From positions 50,581 through 114,580 of the forward strand of contig VYZB01000934.1 in the NCBI GenBank assembly GCA_013397455.1: a stretch of 64,000 bases of DNA, written 5' to 3'. Below, in pieces: positions 39,451 to 53,116 of this stretch (positions within the stretch are counted from its first letter, which is position 1; the number at the start of each line of letters is the position of its first letter). Below the pieces are notes generated by a model that had not been told where the DNA came from, did no database searches, and saw only the letters and a list, made by a program, of their open reading frames with translations. This stretch comes from Crotophaga sulcirostris (Eukaryota > Chordata > Aves > Cuculiformes > Crotophagidae). The position numbers were made by a program, and so were the translations under genes.

Positions 39451-39804
39451 GAGTGGAAGAGAGGAGTTGGTGTCTGTTGACCCAAGTTTGTCACCAGAAA
39501 TGACCTGACTTTTGTCATGTTATAACAGTTTTCAAACTCCACATTTCCAAGCTTTGCATTGTGCAATGTTTTCCATTGCTGAGAACAATTCCTACCAGGA
39601 TAGTCCAAAAATACTCTTGGTCAGAATGTTTGATGGTTGTAGAAGACCTCCTTTTGCGCTGGCAGACAAGGCAGCTGTTTGGCTGGGAATGAATAAGACA
39701 GGTTATTACCTATGTCATTCAGTTCTGCTCGTGTCTGGACATTAGTGCTCGCCTTGTACTGCGGTGTGAATTCTTGCTCCTAAAGCAATCTGTTGTGTCT
39801 GCAG

Positions 39805-40247
39805 GTTCCCCAGAGGATAGAAGAGCAAAGCGATGCATCTGAGGACAGCAGTGCAGGAATCCCAGGCACGTGGGGGAGTTGGGGCCCCTGGTCCGCCTGC
39901 TCCCGGAGCTGCAGTGGGGGTGTGATGGAGCAGACGCGGCCCTGCCTTCCAGCCTATTACTGGGAGAGGAGCTACCAGCGGCCGGGGCGGCAGTACCCAG
40001 CCTCGGAGAGAACTCTTGCTCATCAGAGCTCCCGCCACCGCGAGGACTCACTCACTGCTTATCCTGGCCACATCATTTCTGCCATCCGTACGTCGGTGCC
40101 GCTTCACAGGAATGAAGAGCAGCTCTGGGCTGGCCTGCACGCCTCTGCCTCCTCTGGAGCTCGCAACAACAGCCACCTGAGCCGAGGGGCGCTGAGGGGC
40201 AGCAGGCATTCCCAGTCCCAGAGGCCGAGCAGCAGGCCAGAAAAGAG
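39805..40247 (+). CDS. THSD4: THSD4 coding exon 3 (first half of thrombospondin repeat 1)
   Basis: The exon starts after TGTTGTGTCTGCAG and ends before donor GTACGT (40248). It enters in phase 0 and leaves with two bases of an Arg codon, encoding residues 34-180. It opens VPQR and an acidic stretch. Next comes GTWGSWGPWSACSRSCSGG (residues 54-72), the tryptophan ladder and first two cysteines (C65, C69) of a thrombospondin type-1 repeat. VMEQTRPCLP follows with C80. W56, W59 and W62 fit C-mannosylation (WxxW), and S68 in CSRSC-xx-G fits the POFUT2 O-fucose motif. VMEQTRPCLP and AIRTSVPLHR match human THSD4 as I recall it. After C80 the exon is a cysteine-free, Arg/Ser-rich linker with one N-glycosylation sequon (N154). 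The exon is locally more GC-rich than its introns. This is the strongest single piece of evidence for the gene. Confidence 0.96.
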
Positions 40248-40340
40248 GTACGTGTCTGTGCACGTGGTGTTCTTGCTGTGAATGATAGAGCTGGAGAATG
40301 ACAGGTCAGATTGCAGCTGATATTTTTTAATACTTACGGA

Positions 40341-40436
40341 ATGATGATGGTTTGGTGTTGGTGTTAGTGTTGGGTTATAGGTTGGACTTGATGATCTCAG
40401 AGGTCCTCTCCAACCTTGTGATACTGTGATACTGTG
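40341..40436 (+). mobile_element. CR1 LINE 3' tail fragment
   Basis: Only about the last 95 bases of a CR1 are present: TGGTTTGGTGTTGGTGTTAG, GGACTTGATGATCTCAGAGG, CCAACCTTGTG, then ATACTGTGATACTGTG. It starts about 93 bases after the end of THSD4 coding exon 3, so the insertion landed just inside the intron without touching the donor site. Confidence 0.93.
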
Positions 40437-41299
40437 TGAAGAGTTACTTTTACAATGTTCATCACCTTCTGTGGAAGGCTGTCCTACCTTTTGACTACTT
40501 ATATGATAATGCCCAAAGACAGATATAATTATTCTACAGTTGTACTAGACAGATTATATTATTTCTCTTTAAGGTTTGTTTTGTGATTTATTCAGAGATT
40601 TTTCCTTTTCTGCTATGCTCTCATTTGACATTGCTATCTACAGCATAGAAGTAAAAATCAGAAGAGCAATAGCTCTATAATTGGATTCCTAAATTCATCA
40701 GCCATTCTGATTTTACTGGTTGAAAAAATATTCATCAAAATTCATTTCATAAAGAATAGCCAACTGTCCTTTGACTTTTTTCCTAGTCAGAACTCTAGGT
40801 TTGTTTTGCGTTTTTCAGAGAATTGCTATGTATGGGCTTTCTGTTTTTTCTTTTCACATTTTTGTTTTCTACCACCTCTTAGGAAAACTTCCTATTTCAT
40901 GAAACTGAAAAATGTGACTATTTACTACATAGAATATTTTAAACGCTGTATATGTTTATATCAATTTTATAATATTAGCTGTTCAGTCTTTAAGGCTGGG
41001 TGGAACTGTACTGTTACAATTAATTCCAATTCTCCAATTTCTGGAGAAACACTTTTTTTCTTTTGTTAGATACCAGTCTATCAGATTTTTTTATATGTGT
41101 GTGAAAGGCAAATAGATGTGTTTCCAGTCTGGGAACTGAGTAGAACGGGCATGGAGATGCTCTGGGAGTAAGAGCTCCTGAAACATTTCTACACTGTCTG
41201 TCTTTCCTCAGAATATGTATTCCAGCAGTTCTCTCCTTCTTTTCCTCTCAACCCTCTTCTGTGGGATGCATGAAGAGATTTTTTTGGGGGATAGTTTCA

Positions 41300-41362
41300 C
41301 AAAAAAAAAATCAAATAAACCAAACAAAAAAAGAACCCCCAAAACCCCAAACCAAAACCCTC
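41300..41362. repeat. A/C-rich low-complexity tract
   Basis: A run of ten A is followed by A-rich sequence with CCAAAC and CCCCC/CCCC blocks. Upstream, TTTTTTTGGGGG at 41279-41290 could pair with CCCCCAAAA at about 41336-41344, a 9-bp stem. No evident role. Confidence 0.75.
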
Positions 41363-43499
41363 TCATTCATATAATCTGCTTCTTTAAAATTCTAAGGTGA
41401 AACAGTCAACTGTAATTCCCTTTTTAAAGACATCTTGCTGACTCAAACAAAACCAAGAATGTTACCTTGGGGCAATATTCCAGCCTGACTGGAGTAAGAC
41501 AGTAGGACTCTGTTGCTGGTGATAAAGACATCCTCAGCCCTTGCAAGAAACTCTCTCCATCTAAAAGAATATTTGAAGATAGAAATTAACCTGTTACTCT
41601 CCTCCTTGTCTCAGTGAAGCACAAATTTCGAAAAGCAGGGCATGCTGTTCAGATATTGATCTGCCTAGATGTTTCCTCTAGTTACTCTTTGACTTTCTTT
41701 CAAACCCATGCAAATGGACAGCTTGGACCTATAGAGTATAACGTCAGTTTGGCACCAGTGATCTTATAAAAATTCAGAGAATGCCAGAGGCAGGCTTTTA
41801 GTAGCAGCGTTAACATGACTGCATTGAGACATAAGTCGTATTTTCTTTTTTCTGTTTTCCTACTTAATCATTTACTATAATGCACTTCTGTTCTCCGTTG
41901 CACAGCGCAACAGGTACAGGTTGCAACACATAGCTGGGTTATTAATAATATTGGAAGCCTGGCCTTGAACTATCAGCACAAAGTCATTCAAAACCTGTTT
42001 GCTCCAGCCCCTTGGCACCCTCACTCTCCAAGGGAATCCCAGCTGGCCTGGCCTCTGCAGCAGACCTGCTGCCAGGCTACTGGCACAGCTGGGCTTCCTT
42101 CCCCACAGGCTCTCCCTTGCTGCTGTGGTGGCCTCTGCAGGCCAGGAGAGACCTGAACGTTTTGAAACAATCACTGCAGTTATGGCTGAAACACGGGAGG
42201 ACAATGAGCAAAAACTAATATTGACTGTGTGCAGAAGTAAAGCTTTGTTATTTCCTAATAAATACTTCGTTATGTGAAATATGATGATCATAATGTTTAT
42301 GTGCCTCTCCTTTCCTGTGTGATGGAGGCCTTTGCTTTTGAAAATCCTTGTGCTTTCCTAAGCACAGTGCAAGCTTCTGTACCACAGCTGATTTTCCACC
42401 CACACACATGCTGCCCCTTGGAAAAGACTGTGGATTCAAGGTCAGTGTTTTAACCTTATTTGCGTAATAAGTTATTTCCATCCTGTGTTAAGAGGGTCCC
42501 TGGTGACTTTGAATTGTTGTATTGCATAACTTTCAGATTTTTTGGTGGTGACTGTAAAAACAGAATGAGAACAAAAAATGTTATTTGAAAATGAAATTAT
42601 TAGAATGACAAACCTATCAATTTTCCTTAATTTACAAAATCCAGAGTACAAACCTTCTTTACAGAGATTACTGGTCCTATCAGATATATGGAAAAATTAT
42701 TTAAAAAATGCAAGTTACTCTAGACATAGTTTTTATACTGTAGAACAGTGTTCACTAAATGAATGGTATTGGAAAATGGTGTCAAACTATTAAAAATACA
42801 GAACATCTGTGTTTTCACAGTATGTACAGTCAGTGGAAACTTTTTGGAGTGTTCCTATTTACTATATTGGACTTTATATAAAGCTGTAATTTTAGCAGAT
42901 CTCCATAAAACAATAAAAGAGGAACAGAAATTTGTGACTGAGATAAACTCACATTTGATAGCATGGTAAGATGAAATTGGGTGGCTTCCAAGGCAAATAC
43001 ATTTTGACAGTAACAGCAGTCCTTCAGGGCAGCCAAATACGTTTGTATCATTTAGCAACAAGTGGAAAAGTTCTCTGCCTGCTTCCAGACAGCTGACAAA
43101 AAACTATCCAGTTTCTTTAGAAAAATTCAAAATACAGTTTACATACCATAAACTTTGACCTACCTTGTCTGTGAAAAGGACATTTGCATTTTCAGCTTTG
43201 GGACATTTGTTCAAGTGTGATTCAGGCTTTAGAAACCCGGGCTGTGCATGAAGCTCAGGGAGAGAGATATTTGAGGTGCCTACAATTAGAAGCCTAACGT
43301 TCAAGTGCTCCTCTTTTAATCATAGCTCTGTAAGTAGAGTCCTTGAATAACTGAAATGTGTTTGGAAATGATAGTCAGTCACTGGAATGAAGGTGGAAAC
43401 ACAGAGAGCTGATGGTTCTCTGGCTTGCCTGCTGGCAAAGGAAGGGAGCTCTTTTCAGCTTTGAAGAGTTGAGTTGGTGGTAGCACTGCCTTGTTTTTT

Positions 43500-43517
43500 A
43501 TTTCGTCTAGACGAAAT
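43500..43517. repeat. Perfect 18-bp palindrome
   Basis: ATTTCGTCT (43500-43508) is followed directly by its reverse complement AGACGAAAT. It includes two CpG dinucleotides in otherwise CpG-poor sequence. About 0.2 such sites are expected by chance in a window this size, so no function is claimed. Confidence 0.85.
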
Positions 43518-46500
43518 GCATAGAGCATGCCATACAATAAGAACAAACAGGAATGAGAAGATAGTGAAAAAGTATCGAAGCATTTAGACATACTTAGGGA
43601 GAAGCACATATGGAAAAGCAATAAGGGCATGCTAAGGGGTGACATGCTTTAAGATAAAAAACACATCATGAAAGGAAATATCGTTCATAGACTAATTTTA
43701 GTACTTCTTACATGTTGCATTTCCAGTTCTGTGTTTTGGTGATAGAGAAGGCAAACCTGCAGTTTTACATAGTTGTGCTGAGTGTTAGGATGCTTACAAC
43801 TGCCATCTTCACTTTCTCTGTAAGTGGACTTTTAGCCGCAAGACTTCTGTCTCCACTTCTGTAAGCCAGATGTGTACTTTGTATGTGGTTCTTAGGAGCA
43901 GGAAGAAAAAAAATTACATTTATCACCAGAATAATGAAATAAGTAAAGCAGACTTGCATAAATAGTGCTGGCTTTAAAGAAATATGTTAATAAGGAAAGG
44001 GCCTGCCCAAAGATCTTTTTGTGTTTGGAAGAGAAATGAGAGGAAAGATTTGCACTGAGGAAATAATCCAAAAATCCTCAACTTCTCACACAGCTATAGC
44101 TCTGTGGTCTTTATTCTGCTGCCAGCAACTGACGTGAAATTCTGCTGTGCTGCTTTGTACCCTGTACAGGGCCAGGTTGCATTTCTGGGTCTGTGAGCAA
44201 TGGAAAGGAAGAGTGTATCATTTAATGTCCAAAGGGAATTGCCTTTCTGAAAGTATTTCTTTTGCCCCCTCTCACAGATGCTTTGACCAGGCAAATGTAG
44301 GTCACTCAGTTGGGAGGTCTACAATTAACCTTTAAAGAGACAATTCAGTTGTTAATTCCTTAACCAATTTAAGCATCATTAGCAGCACGTTCTGATGTAG
44401 TTTTTGTGACCTGTGCTAGTCAGTTCCAGTTCCTAGAGTAGAGAAATGTGAGATTGCTGGACCTGCAGGTACAAGAAGGTATTATTTTCTCGAGTTCTGA
44501 GGCCTTTATATTTATTGGCATGGATGTTTGCTTTTCTTAATATTTGGAATGAAACCAAGCTCAATCCTTAGCCATCCCTCCTTTCATTATTACTCTAATA
44601 GAATGGAAATGCGGTGCATTTGAACTCAAACTCAATATGGTTATAAAAGATTGTTGAGGGTTGGTATGTGTGTAGAAGGAAGGCATAGGGAGAAGGTTTT
44701 GATCCTTTTCATAGGATAAATTTTCCAGAAAAATCTAAGAGCAGCAGTAGTAATCAAAGAATTCATCTTGGTAGCACTTGGAGGATTTAAAACCATATGA
44801 GAAAGATGTTTATTTTCGTTCTGAATAAAATTCCAAACAGATTCTAATAGCAATAGAGGTCACATGAAGTATTTCCTGGCAAAATGAGTAGCTAGCTGAA
44901 GTGGCTGTGGTCTCAGGTTGAGTTTGTGCTGTCCCACCTCTCATCTGGCTGTTAATCCCCCTGTTATACTCTAGGTCTCACTTACTATTACCTAATTAGT
45001 ATCAATTTTTATTATGCTACTGTGAGCACACTTTGAAGAATGTTACCAAAAATAAAAACCTAACATGATACTATAATTGCAGGCCACCTGAGAAGCTTTC
45101 TTAATCTTACTGCTGAACATTTCAACCCTTCCTGAAGTGAGTTAACTGGAGGAGGGGAGAATGCCGCTACCATTGTCAGATGTGAGACAGTGCCTTCTAC
45201 CAGTGAGTTATTGCCCAGTCAGTAAGAGGTAGACACACAGCAAAGCTCCCATCTCAGCTGTAATGCATCTCAGCAGGGTTATGTGATTACTTGTCTTGAA
45301 TTTCTGCTGTTTTACCTGACAACTGCATGGTTACGTTATTTAATGAAACCTTAAAGATGGAGCTAAGGGGAAAAACTTGTGGACTTGTAACTGAATTTCC
45401 TGGGGTCAGAGGTGTTATTCAACTTGCAGAAAAAGAGGACTGTAGTATTTGGGTTCAAATTCTGGAATCCTGTCTCAGTGTTGAAAGTAACATAAATGAG
45501 GTTATATAACACTTGCTGAGAGATGAGCAGAAGCCAGTATAGTAAGTTATTGTACTGGGTGTATTGCAGCTATGCCAGATCTGGGGTGGTATTAATGGTG
45601 ATCCCTGAGGATGGACAATTGCATTCAGGACAGTCCATGTTGTCTCTTTTGTATTGGTCCAATTGATTAAACCTATTCCCAAGAGGCAATTTACTTAGTG
45701 ACCTGATTAATTAATTCTCCTCTGTCAGAAAAATGTAAATATTTTTTACCCCTAATATAATACAGAAATGAGAGAAAAATCACCCCTGTGGTATAATCCA
45801 TTTTCCTGCAGGATGTACACTTTTTTTAGATATAGTTGGTAACTCTATCTTCTAGCAGTTGAAGTTTTTAGGTCAGGTATGCTCTCCATAGTTTTATTAC
45901 TCATATGCATATATGATCCATGGGAAGTAGTGAATACCCACAAACCATGGTGTGTTTACCAAAGTTACCAGAAAGGTAAAGCAAACTAGTTAGTTCCATT
46001 GTTTTAGTCACCATGATGATGAAAGTCAGTAAAAGGAAGTGAATGCCTACACCTATTTCATTGCAATTAAATGTACTGATGAAGTGTGAATAATGTGCTA
46101 TAGTGGCAAAAGAAGTGTGTAAGGATGGCTGTGCTTTCCAGGGATGGACTCTCAGAAGGGGTGGTTTACCACTCGTAACCATTCAACAAATACAAATGCT
46201 CACTGCTTTAAGGCTGATTTCTGGGTAAGTGAGCAGATAGACATGCATTTCCATAGCATAAAACAGAGTCAAAGGGCTCCCTTCTTTCATTCATGTTTAG
46301 GTGATTTTCCCCAGATTGATTTATGGCTGGTGAAAGGTGAATGCGTGGAATGCAGAGCTGCACAGGGCTGCGGTGCCGTACTGGGACACGATACATAGTG
46401 GTGTTTGATGTGCATCAGCCTGACTGTTGAGAGCTCTCCCTTTTGAGGAGATGGAAATGTATTCCCAGAACCTGAAAATTATTCATTTTTGTTAAAAATG

Positions 46501-48709
46501 ATTCTTGTGAAAGAAATGGCTAAAATACTGTGAGGTATAAACCTGATAGCAGTTATGCCCAGGATAATACTGTTTTCTAACTTAAGATAAGGGGGGCAAA
46601 AATGCATGGTGAACAGTCTTTTTAAAGTAAACCTTGTTCATTGTGTACCCAAGAATATGTAAAACATGAAAGAAGATTGAAAGCAGTAGGAGAGCTGGAA
46701 AGTAAATGATTGAATAGGACAGTTGTAGACCAGTTGTGGTTTTGAACCATGGAGGAAGTGCCAGAGATTAAAAATGTTTATCTGGAATTATTTTAGGGAT
46801 ACTGTTTTAGGAGTAATATAAATAATAAAGAACTTAAAAAATATATATATACCCGTACCTTACCTCTTAACAGAAACTTATGTAATTGGGCCGTGGTTTT
46901 TCCCATGTGAAGTTGAAGTTTTGTGTCTGCAAAGACTTCTTGGTCTCCCTTTATATTGTTCTTAATTACTTTTTAAATATTGGAATGATATTTCAATAAC
47001 CTCATTGCTGACAGAAGCTAATACATCACTTTCCATTCTTCAGAAATAAAATCAAGGCAACTGTATTTAACTATATTAAGTACTTGAACTGTATGTAAAT
47101 AGGTAGTGTCCTTTAAAAGCTGTCAATTACAGGAATGTAATGCTGCTAATTAGATATTTTGCTCTGATCTAAAATACTAGGTTAATTCTTGGCATACTTA
47201 TCCACAGAATAGGTTTAATTAAGTTAGAATGTATATAATTGATTTAGTTAAAGGGGATTTGGCCCACTTACTTAAGTGTGTGTATAGACCTGTTAAAACC
47301 ATGATGGGTAGTAGGACTTAAATGTAAGCTAAAGAGCTCTGATAAGGATCTAAGGGGGCTGAGCTCCTTTAGAATTAGGTTTCTAAGGGGAATCAAAGAA
47401 ATGTGCTTTTGGAACATTTTTAAAATAGAAATTAAAAACTTCAGTACAAAAGCACTTACCGCTATAATTTAAAAGGGATTTTGCAGTGGTTTATAATGTA
47501 GAATATTGTTTGGGAAATAAGGCTATAAATCATATTCGTACTCTGTCTTCTGTCTTTTCTCCCACTTCTGTCTTGCACGTAGAACTGCTGTTTCTGATGA
47601 TAGAATGCTCTGAATTTCAGCTTTGGTAGGTGCTAGCTGAGGATTGATAGCTGTGTTGACAGGACAAAAATACAGCCAACAACACTTCAGAGATTAGATT
47701 ATAGGCAACTGCTTAATTCCCAAGTGAGAAGAACAGGCAGGAGCCAGAATAATGCTTGGGACCTGGGCACCCAGCGGAGCATGAGGCTACACGTGCAACT
47801 AGGCCAGACTCACTGATGAGCTGAGTTTCCTTAGCATGTTAGAGGACATAAGTGTTAATTCCAGGACAGGATTCCTGGTAAACAGAGTCTGTGAAGTCTT
47901 TGAAAAAAGCTTCAAACTCGACCAGATGCTCAACAAGTTAAAGGAAAGTGCTAAGCATTGGTTTCACATCTGTCTAAACGCTCTCTGATGAGATTCTGTT
48001 GCCTTTTTGGTTGTTGTGGCTGGGCATGTAGGGAATAAAACTGTCTTCCTCTGCTTGCAAAATAATTTCTGTCAATAGAAAAGAGAAAACTTTGAAAAAA
48101 ATATCATAAAGCCTGCAATTCTTGCACAGTTTTTCTTCCTCGCCCCTGCTGAAACTGGTGGCTGAAGGCTGTTACCTTCCCAGAAAAAGCACATTGCTCC
48201 TTGAGAAACAGAGTGAAAGGTTGTGAATTAAAAATGAGGGAAACTGGCATTTTCTTTGGATTCATTCTAAAAAATATTGTAACAGTAGGACAGGAAGTCT
48301 TCTGTGGTGTCATAAGTGAGAGTATTTGCTAATGTACAACATTGCAGTTCTTAATTTACAAGAGAAGTATTTTGATACTAGGAGATAAGTAGAATGAAAT
48401 GCTGCAAAGCATGTCAAATACATTCTTTATTCTGTCTGACATCAGAAGAGCAAGAAAATGAGTTATACTGGAAGTGGGCCAGGAAACCTCTGTATAGGAG
48501 ATGGTGAGAGAAATGAAAGGAGGGAGGAAGTGATGAAAAAAGGGCAAAAGGGAAAAGGTAAATTGGAGAGAGGTTTTTTAAAGGGCACTTCAGAGAATAG
48601 GTGGAGGCCCAGGAAATCCGTAATTTCACTTCTGCTTTTTAAGGATGCTGCATATCCTGGGTTCAAAGAGGGTTTCTACCCACCAGCTTCAAAAGTACTT
48701 CATTCTTAG

Positions 48710-48735
48710 TGAACCTCAAGAACACTTGAGGTTCA
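48710..48735. repeat. 11-bp inverted repeat with 4-base loop
   Basis: TGAACCTCAAG (48710-48720), loop AACA, then CTTGAGGTTCA (48725-48735), a perfect stem. It lacks the ~22-bp stem of a microRNA precursor and a downstream U tract, so it is recorded only as a hairpin. Confidence 0.8.
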
Positions 48736-51700
48736 AAGCATTGTTCTTAGCATAAACTCCGTGAGGCAGCGATAATGCATTTTTTTTGTTGACCACAGCA
48801 CACATATGCTTATGGCTAAAATTAGAAAAAGCTACTAGAACAGAATTCTTTTTTGCCACTCAAAATGTGCTGCGGAGGGCCAGTTCTCACTGTTCTCAAC
48901 TGACTTAGTGAGAAATTGTTGATAATTAGAATACTAGCAAATAATAATTACTGTAAAATGTTTGCTACAGTGCTTACAGTAATAGCCCAAACTTGATTTT
49001 CATACTTGTCTGGGCAAATGTATTTTTGAATTCAAGAATATATTTAGGTTGGCTTAAGTTTAAAGGAGCCCATCATTTTTGTTATTAAAGTCCTAAACAG
49101 ATTTGTCTGAACATTCAGGGAGGTGTGTGTGTTTATGAGAATTATACACAAAGAAAGAAGATTGCTACATCTGCATTAAACGACTGTTATGCCTCTATTT
49201 GAGATGAATACAATAGATCAGAGGTGTCTACCATCTGCTGCCTGACATGAAATACTTAATGCAGCTACTTGCTGTTCAACATATATTTTTCTGTTAAGCA
49301 GGAATTTGCCTGTGGATGATAACTTTGTTCTGGTGGCATTTCCCCTTTGCTTGTCCATAGTACATGCTGTCTTCATCCTAACTGATAGCAAATGCTACTG
49401 AATACTGCTTTTCCTCTTCTAATTCCCTCTTTTCCTCTTCAATCCAGTAAAGAGCTGAACAGTGGTTTTATTATTAAATTTTTTGTTTAATATACTAAAC
49501 AGTTTAGCCAGAGAGTGGCTAACAGGTGGTGGAGCTGATGAGATTTACTTATCCTTACCTTTTTGCTACGTTTTCCTTTCTGTTGCTTTTAATTCTTGAA
49601 GAGGTATTTTGGACCTTTCACCATGCAAAGTATTGTAGACAATTGTTGGTCGGTATCTTTTTACTGGAAGCAATTAAATAAAAGGCTTGGCCTACATTAG
49701 GTAATTTTATTAACATGATTGGTTCAGCAGTGGCAGAAGTCTGACTAACATAAAGCTATGCAACCAAAAGTCCTTGTGTAAAAGTTACTGTGCTAGTGTA
49801 TGGGAAACCTGGGAACATGTCACTCCTCTGCCTGAGCTGATCTGGATGATCTGGGAGGAGGAACTTTTCTCTAACTGAAACAGATCCAGGATATGAGCCT
49901 AGCTCTCCCCAGTCCTAATTGTCACTGCACATCTAAGGACTGTATGGACCCAGAGAAGGAAGTACACCTGATAAACCTATTAAATTTCCGACTGTGATCA
50001 TTAATTTACAGGCAACGGAAGGTTAACAACAGTTCTGCTAATATACTGGTATTTAGTTCATCTGAGAAGGGGAGTGCTTTTGAAAAGATTGATGTAGAAG
50101 GTAATGGACAACTTCCTGAAGGGCTTAAGGATGTGCGGAAAGAGCACTGGATTTACTTAAGTGAGAAACACCCAGCAATCTGCAGAATAAAGTCTCAGAC
50201 TTCTTTTCCCTGTCACCTGTTTTTCAAACGGTTGGTGATTTCTCCTCTGGGAATTGGGTTTCTTTGTATTTTTGACTATTTAATGCATAGTTAAATCAGC
50301 AGTCAAGAGTTATTTTAACTTGATTATATTCAGTTCTGAGCACGATAGCGCCACTGATTGACTTACAGCTATTGGAGTTCATCCTTGCTATCATTCTGAG
50401 GATCAGTGCTCCAACTTCTAGCTTTAATACTTAAGTAAATCTATCTATAATCAATATCTACTCTACAGGGACTGTGTTTGTCAGAAGGAACCTTTGTATT
50501 ATTCATTAGTGCTGTTTTCATACAGGGTATACGAAGAGTTTGTACTGATGCAGTCATGTCCTTGGTATGGCAGTGCAGTGCAGCATGTTGCAGGTTTTGG
50601 AAATATATTGGAATTCTTTCTAAATACAGCTATTTTTAGAATTGTGCTGGTGGGAGGAATACGAAGCTCCATTCTGCTGCTGGACTGTTGTCATTATTTC
50701 TGTTAATGCTGGGGGTCGTGGAGTTGTAAAGACAGAATCTAAAACATTGTTGGAAAAGCTTTGCCAAAGTTTTAAAAAACTTTGAGTCTAAAACTGTGAT
50801 CTTTCTCAATTTGGATTTTCAGAGTTTGAGAGCTCTTGACTCTGCTTCATACATCCAACCACTCCTGTAACAACACACGCTGAACATCCTATTCAGATGC
50901 TTTTCTTAACCATTGCTACATTAAGAAGAATAATTCTGTTGGGTTTTTGCATACCTGGATATGTAAAGTCGAATGCTGCAAAACCTCACTCTAGCTTAAG
51001 TCTGGCTAAGTACAAGGCTTCGATGCTGTTACTTGCTAATTATTTTTCCTTCTTTACCTGTTGCATTAAATGAGAGTGCATTCCAACTCTGACCTGGGTC
51101 ATGACAGTGTGCATGAAAAGAACAGATGAATAAGGAGGAGCTTCCAAGCCGTGCAGTGGGGAGGAGTGAGTTACGTGACTTACAATGAATGTTGGTAATC
51201 ATAATGAATGACAGGTAGGAAGGTCCTGCTGGCAACTAAAAACTCCCAACAAGCCACTGGGGCTTGCTCTACTTCTCCTACTGGCAGATCAAAGTTGCGT
51301 TGATTTAGCACAAAGTGAACGGTGTCAGCAAATTTAGTTTAATTCTGATTATTAAGCTAATGGCAGATTTTATCTCATTGTCCTCCCCCTTTCTTTTCCC
51401 TGATTCCCCTTTCCCCATTACTTTCTCATTGTGTATGGACCTATATAACACTCCCTCCCTCATTGCTGTATGACATCATAAATTCTGCCTGACACTCCTC
51501 AAGAATTATAAAGGTTAATTACCACCAAGGATTTTTACAAGCTTCTGTATCACATTGCAACATACTGCATTCCTAATTTGTAATGATGTTGCCAGGTATA
51601 AATGAAAGATGCTTTAAGGCAAAACAGACAGTGTTCAGAATAGTTTCAGTCCAGGCAATACTGGTTTCAATGTATGCAGGAACACTGATAAAGATGTTCA

Positions 51701-53116
51701 TTGTTAGAGGTTGTGTGTTGCACTTTGATTCCCGAAGCTTGTATGTTGAAAGAAGTGTTATGTTCCCAGCTACGAAAAGTTAACCTTCCATTTCAGAGGA
51801 GGTGTGTTCCTGTGAAAATTCCAGGTCATAATTACTGCACTGTCTGAGAAATTGAAACTTGGATTCAGTGGTACAGAACAATGTCTTGGGTTATTCCGGC
51901 ACTAACTGTTACGGGGGAAGAGGCAAAGGAGAGGACTCATCCCTGATGGCCCTTGGTACAACCCTGGCCGTGTCTTCATAAGTGTGCTGGAAACTTAGGC
52001 TACCAGAAACAGCGCCTCATTTCTTCGTCAGTGGAGACTCCAGCAACATTTCCAAGTTACAGTGTAGGAAAAGGAGCTAATTTGAGACTGGAACTAACAG
52101 TAAGGACGTTGTTATTGCTTGCACTTCTTAGGCGCTGTTGTTGTGTGTTTGTTGCAGTGATCAACCATTTTACAAGAAACAAGTCTGGCTTTCCTCAAAA
52201 TCAAGTTTTTCTAATTTTTGCAAATAATTTGATGAGATTCCAGCCACTTTTGGACACTTGCTGCCTTCAGTCATGAGTCCTTTTTTCAGATAGCAGTCAT
52301 TCTGTGTTTGTCTACTCTATACACATTTCATCATATTTTCTGGGCTTAAGAGTCCTAGTTTATGTCACCATTTCTTGCATATCCTTCAGTTCTTTTCAGT
52401 TCTGATTTATGACCCTGAATTAGACATCAGCCTCATTTCTGACCTTTTGCATGGCCTCCCCTCTTTTGCCAGGCAGCAGTTCTTCCAGCTGGAAGACCTA
52501 GGAACATCTAGGTTTTTTTCTCTGGAAGAGTCTACTGCTTGTTACTGCAAAGAATTTGGCTTTCAGAAGGCTGGGACAGAGGCATATTCATACCAGTCCA
52601 CACTCTGCATGTGGCTTATTTCTCAGTTATTAGCAGCTTTCTCCTCCTGTAGATGGAAAGTGCATGCAACCTAACTGTAGATGATAAGTTTGAAAGGCTA
52701 ATTTCAGTAGATCTGCCACCCTCTGTTCAACCCTGCGAACACCACCCCGTGCAATCTGTGCTCCATGCAATGAAGCAGTAACTTTCTTAATGGCAGGAGT
52801 TGTTGCCAAGAGTTGTATCTCAGACATTTCAAATGTGGTGTGGTCAGGTTGAGAAGAAAACTGCTGTCTGTAAGGATCATTAGAGACTGGAGCAAGTAAA
52901 AATAAAGGAGTTGTATCTGTTTCCTCTGAAACCAATTTGCTCCAAAATCTAAGATGCTCTATGAGGCCTATGATAGTAAAGTGTTTTCAGAGTGCAGAAT
53001 ATGACTAGCAATCTTAAGAAAGATGTGTTTGTTTGTTTGTTCTGCTTTGCCTCATAAATGAAGAGTTATGTTAAAAAGCAAAAATAGCAGCAGCATGGGG
53101 GGAATCAATTTATTTA

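Larger units (their letters stand above)
23952..39804 (+). other. THSD4: THSD4 intron between coding exons 2 and 3
   Basis: About 15.9 kb bounded by GTAAGC and a TGTTGTGTCTGCAG acceptor. It contains two CR1 insertions (24571-25175, 39115-39450), older CR1 remnants (24280-24525, 33570-33880, 36355-36475), a possible MIR fragment near 35550 and T-rich tracts such as 27178-27205. Everything else is AT-rich sequence in which I see no exon or RNA gene. Short open frames here have no recognisable family. Confidence 0.85.

Noticed and set aside
39719..40263. Several long frames overlapping coding exon 3 in other frames and on the minus strand
   Set aside because: They are shadows of the GC-richer THSD4 exon. 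Only the frame entered at 39805 has the thrombospondin repeat and matching splice phases.
41965..42291. GC-richer patch with up to 138-residue overlapping frames
   Set aside because: Frames on both strands are Ala/Pro/Leu-rich with no family resemblance, and no acceptor-donor pair with a phase fitting THSD4 was found. An alternative exon cannot be excluded but is not supported.
50494..50706. 70-residue hydrophobic frame preceded by an acceptor-like TTTTCATACAG
   Set aside because: No donor in frame, no resemblance to THSD4 or another family, and the next expected THSD4 residues are different.
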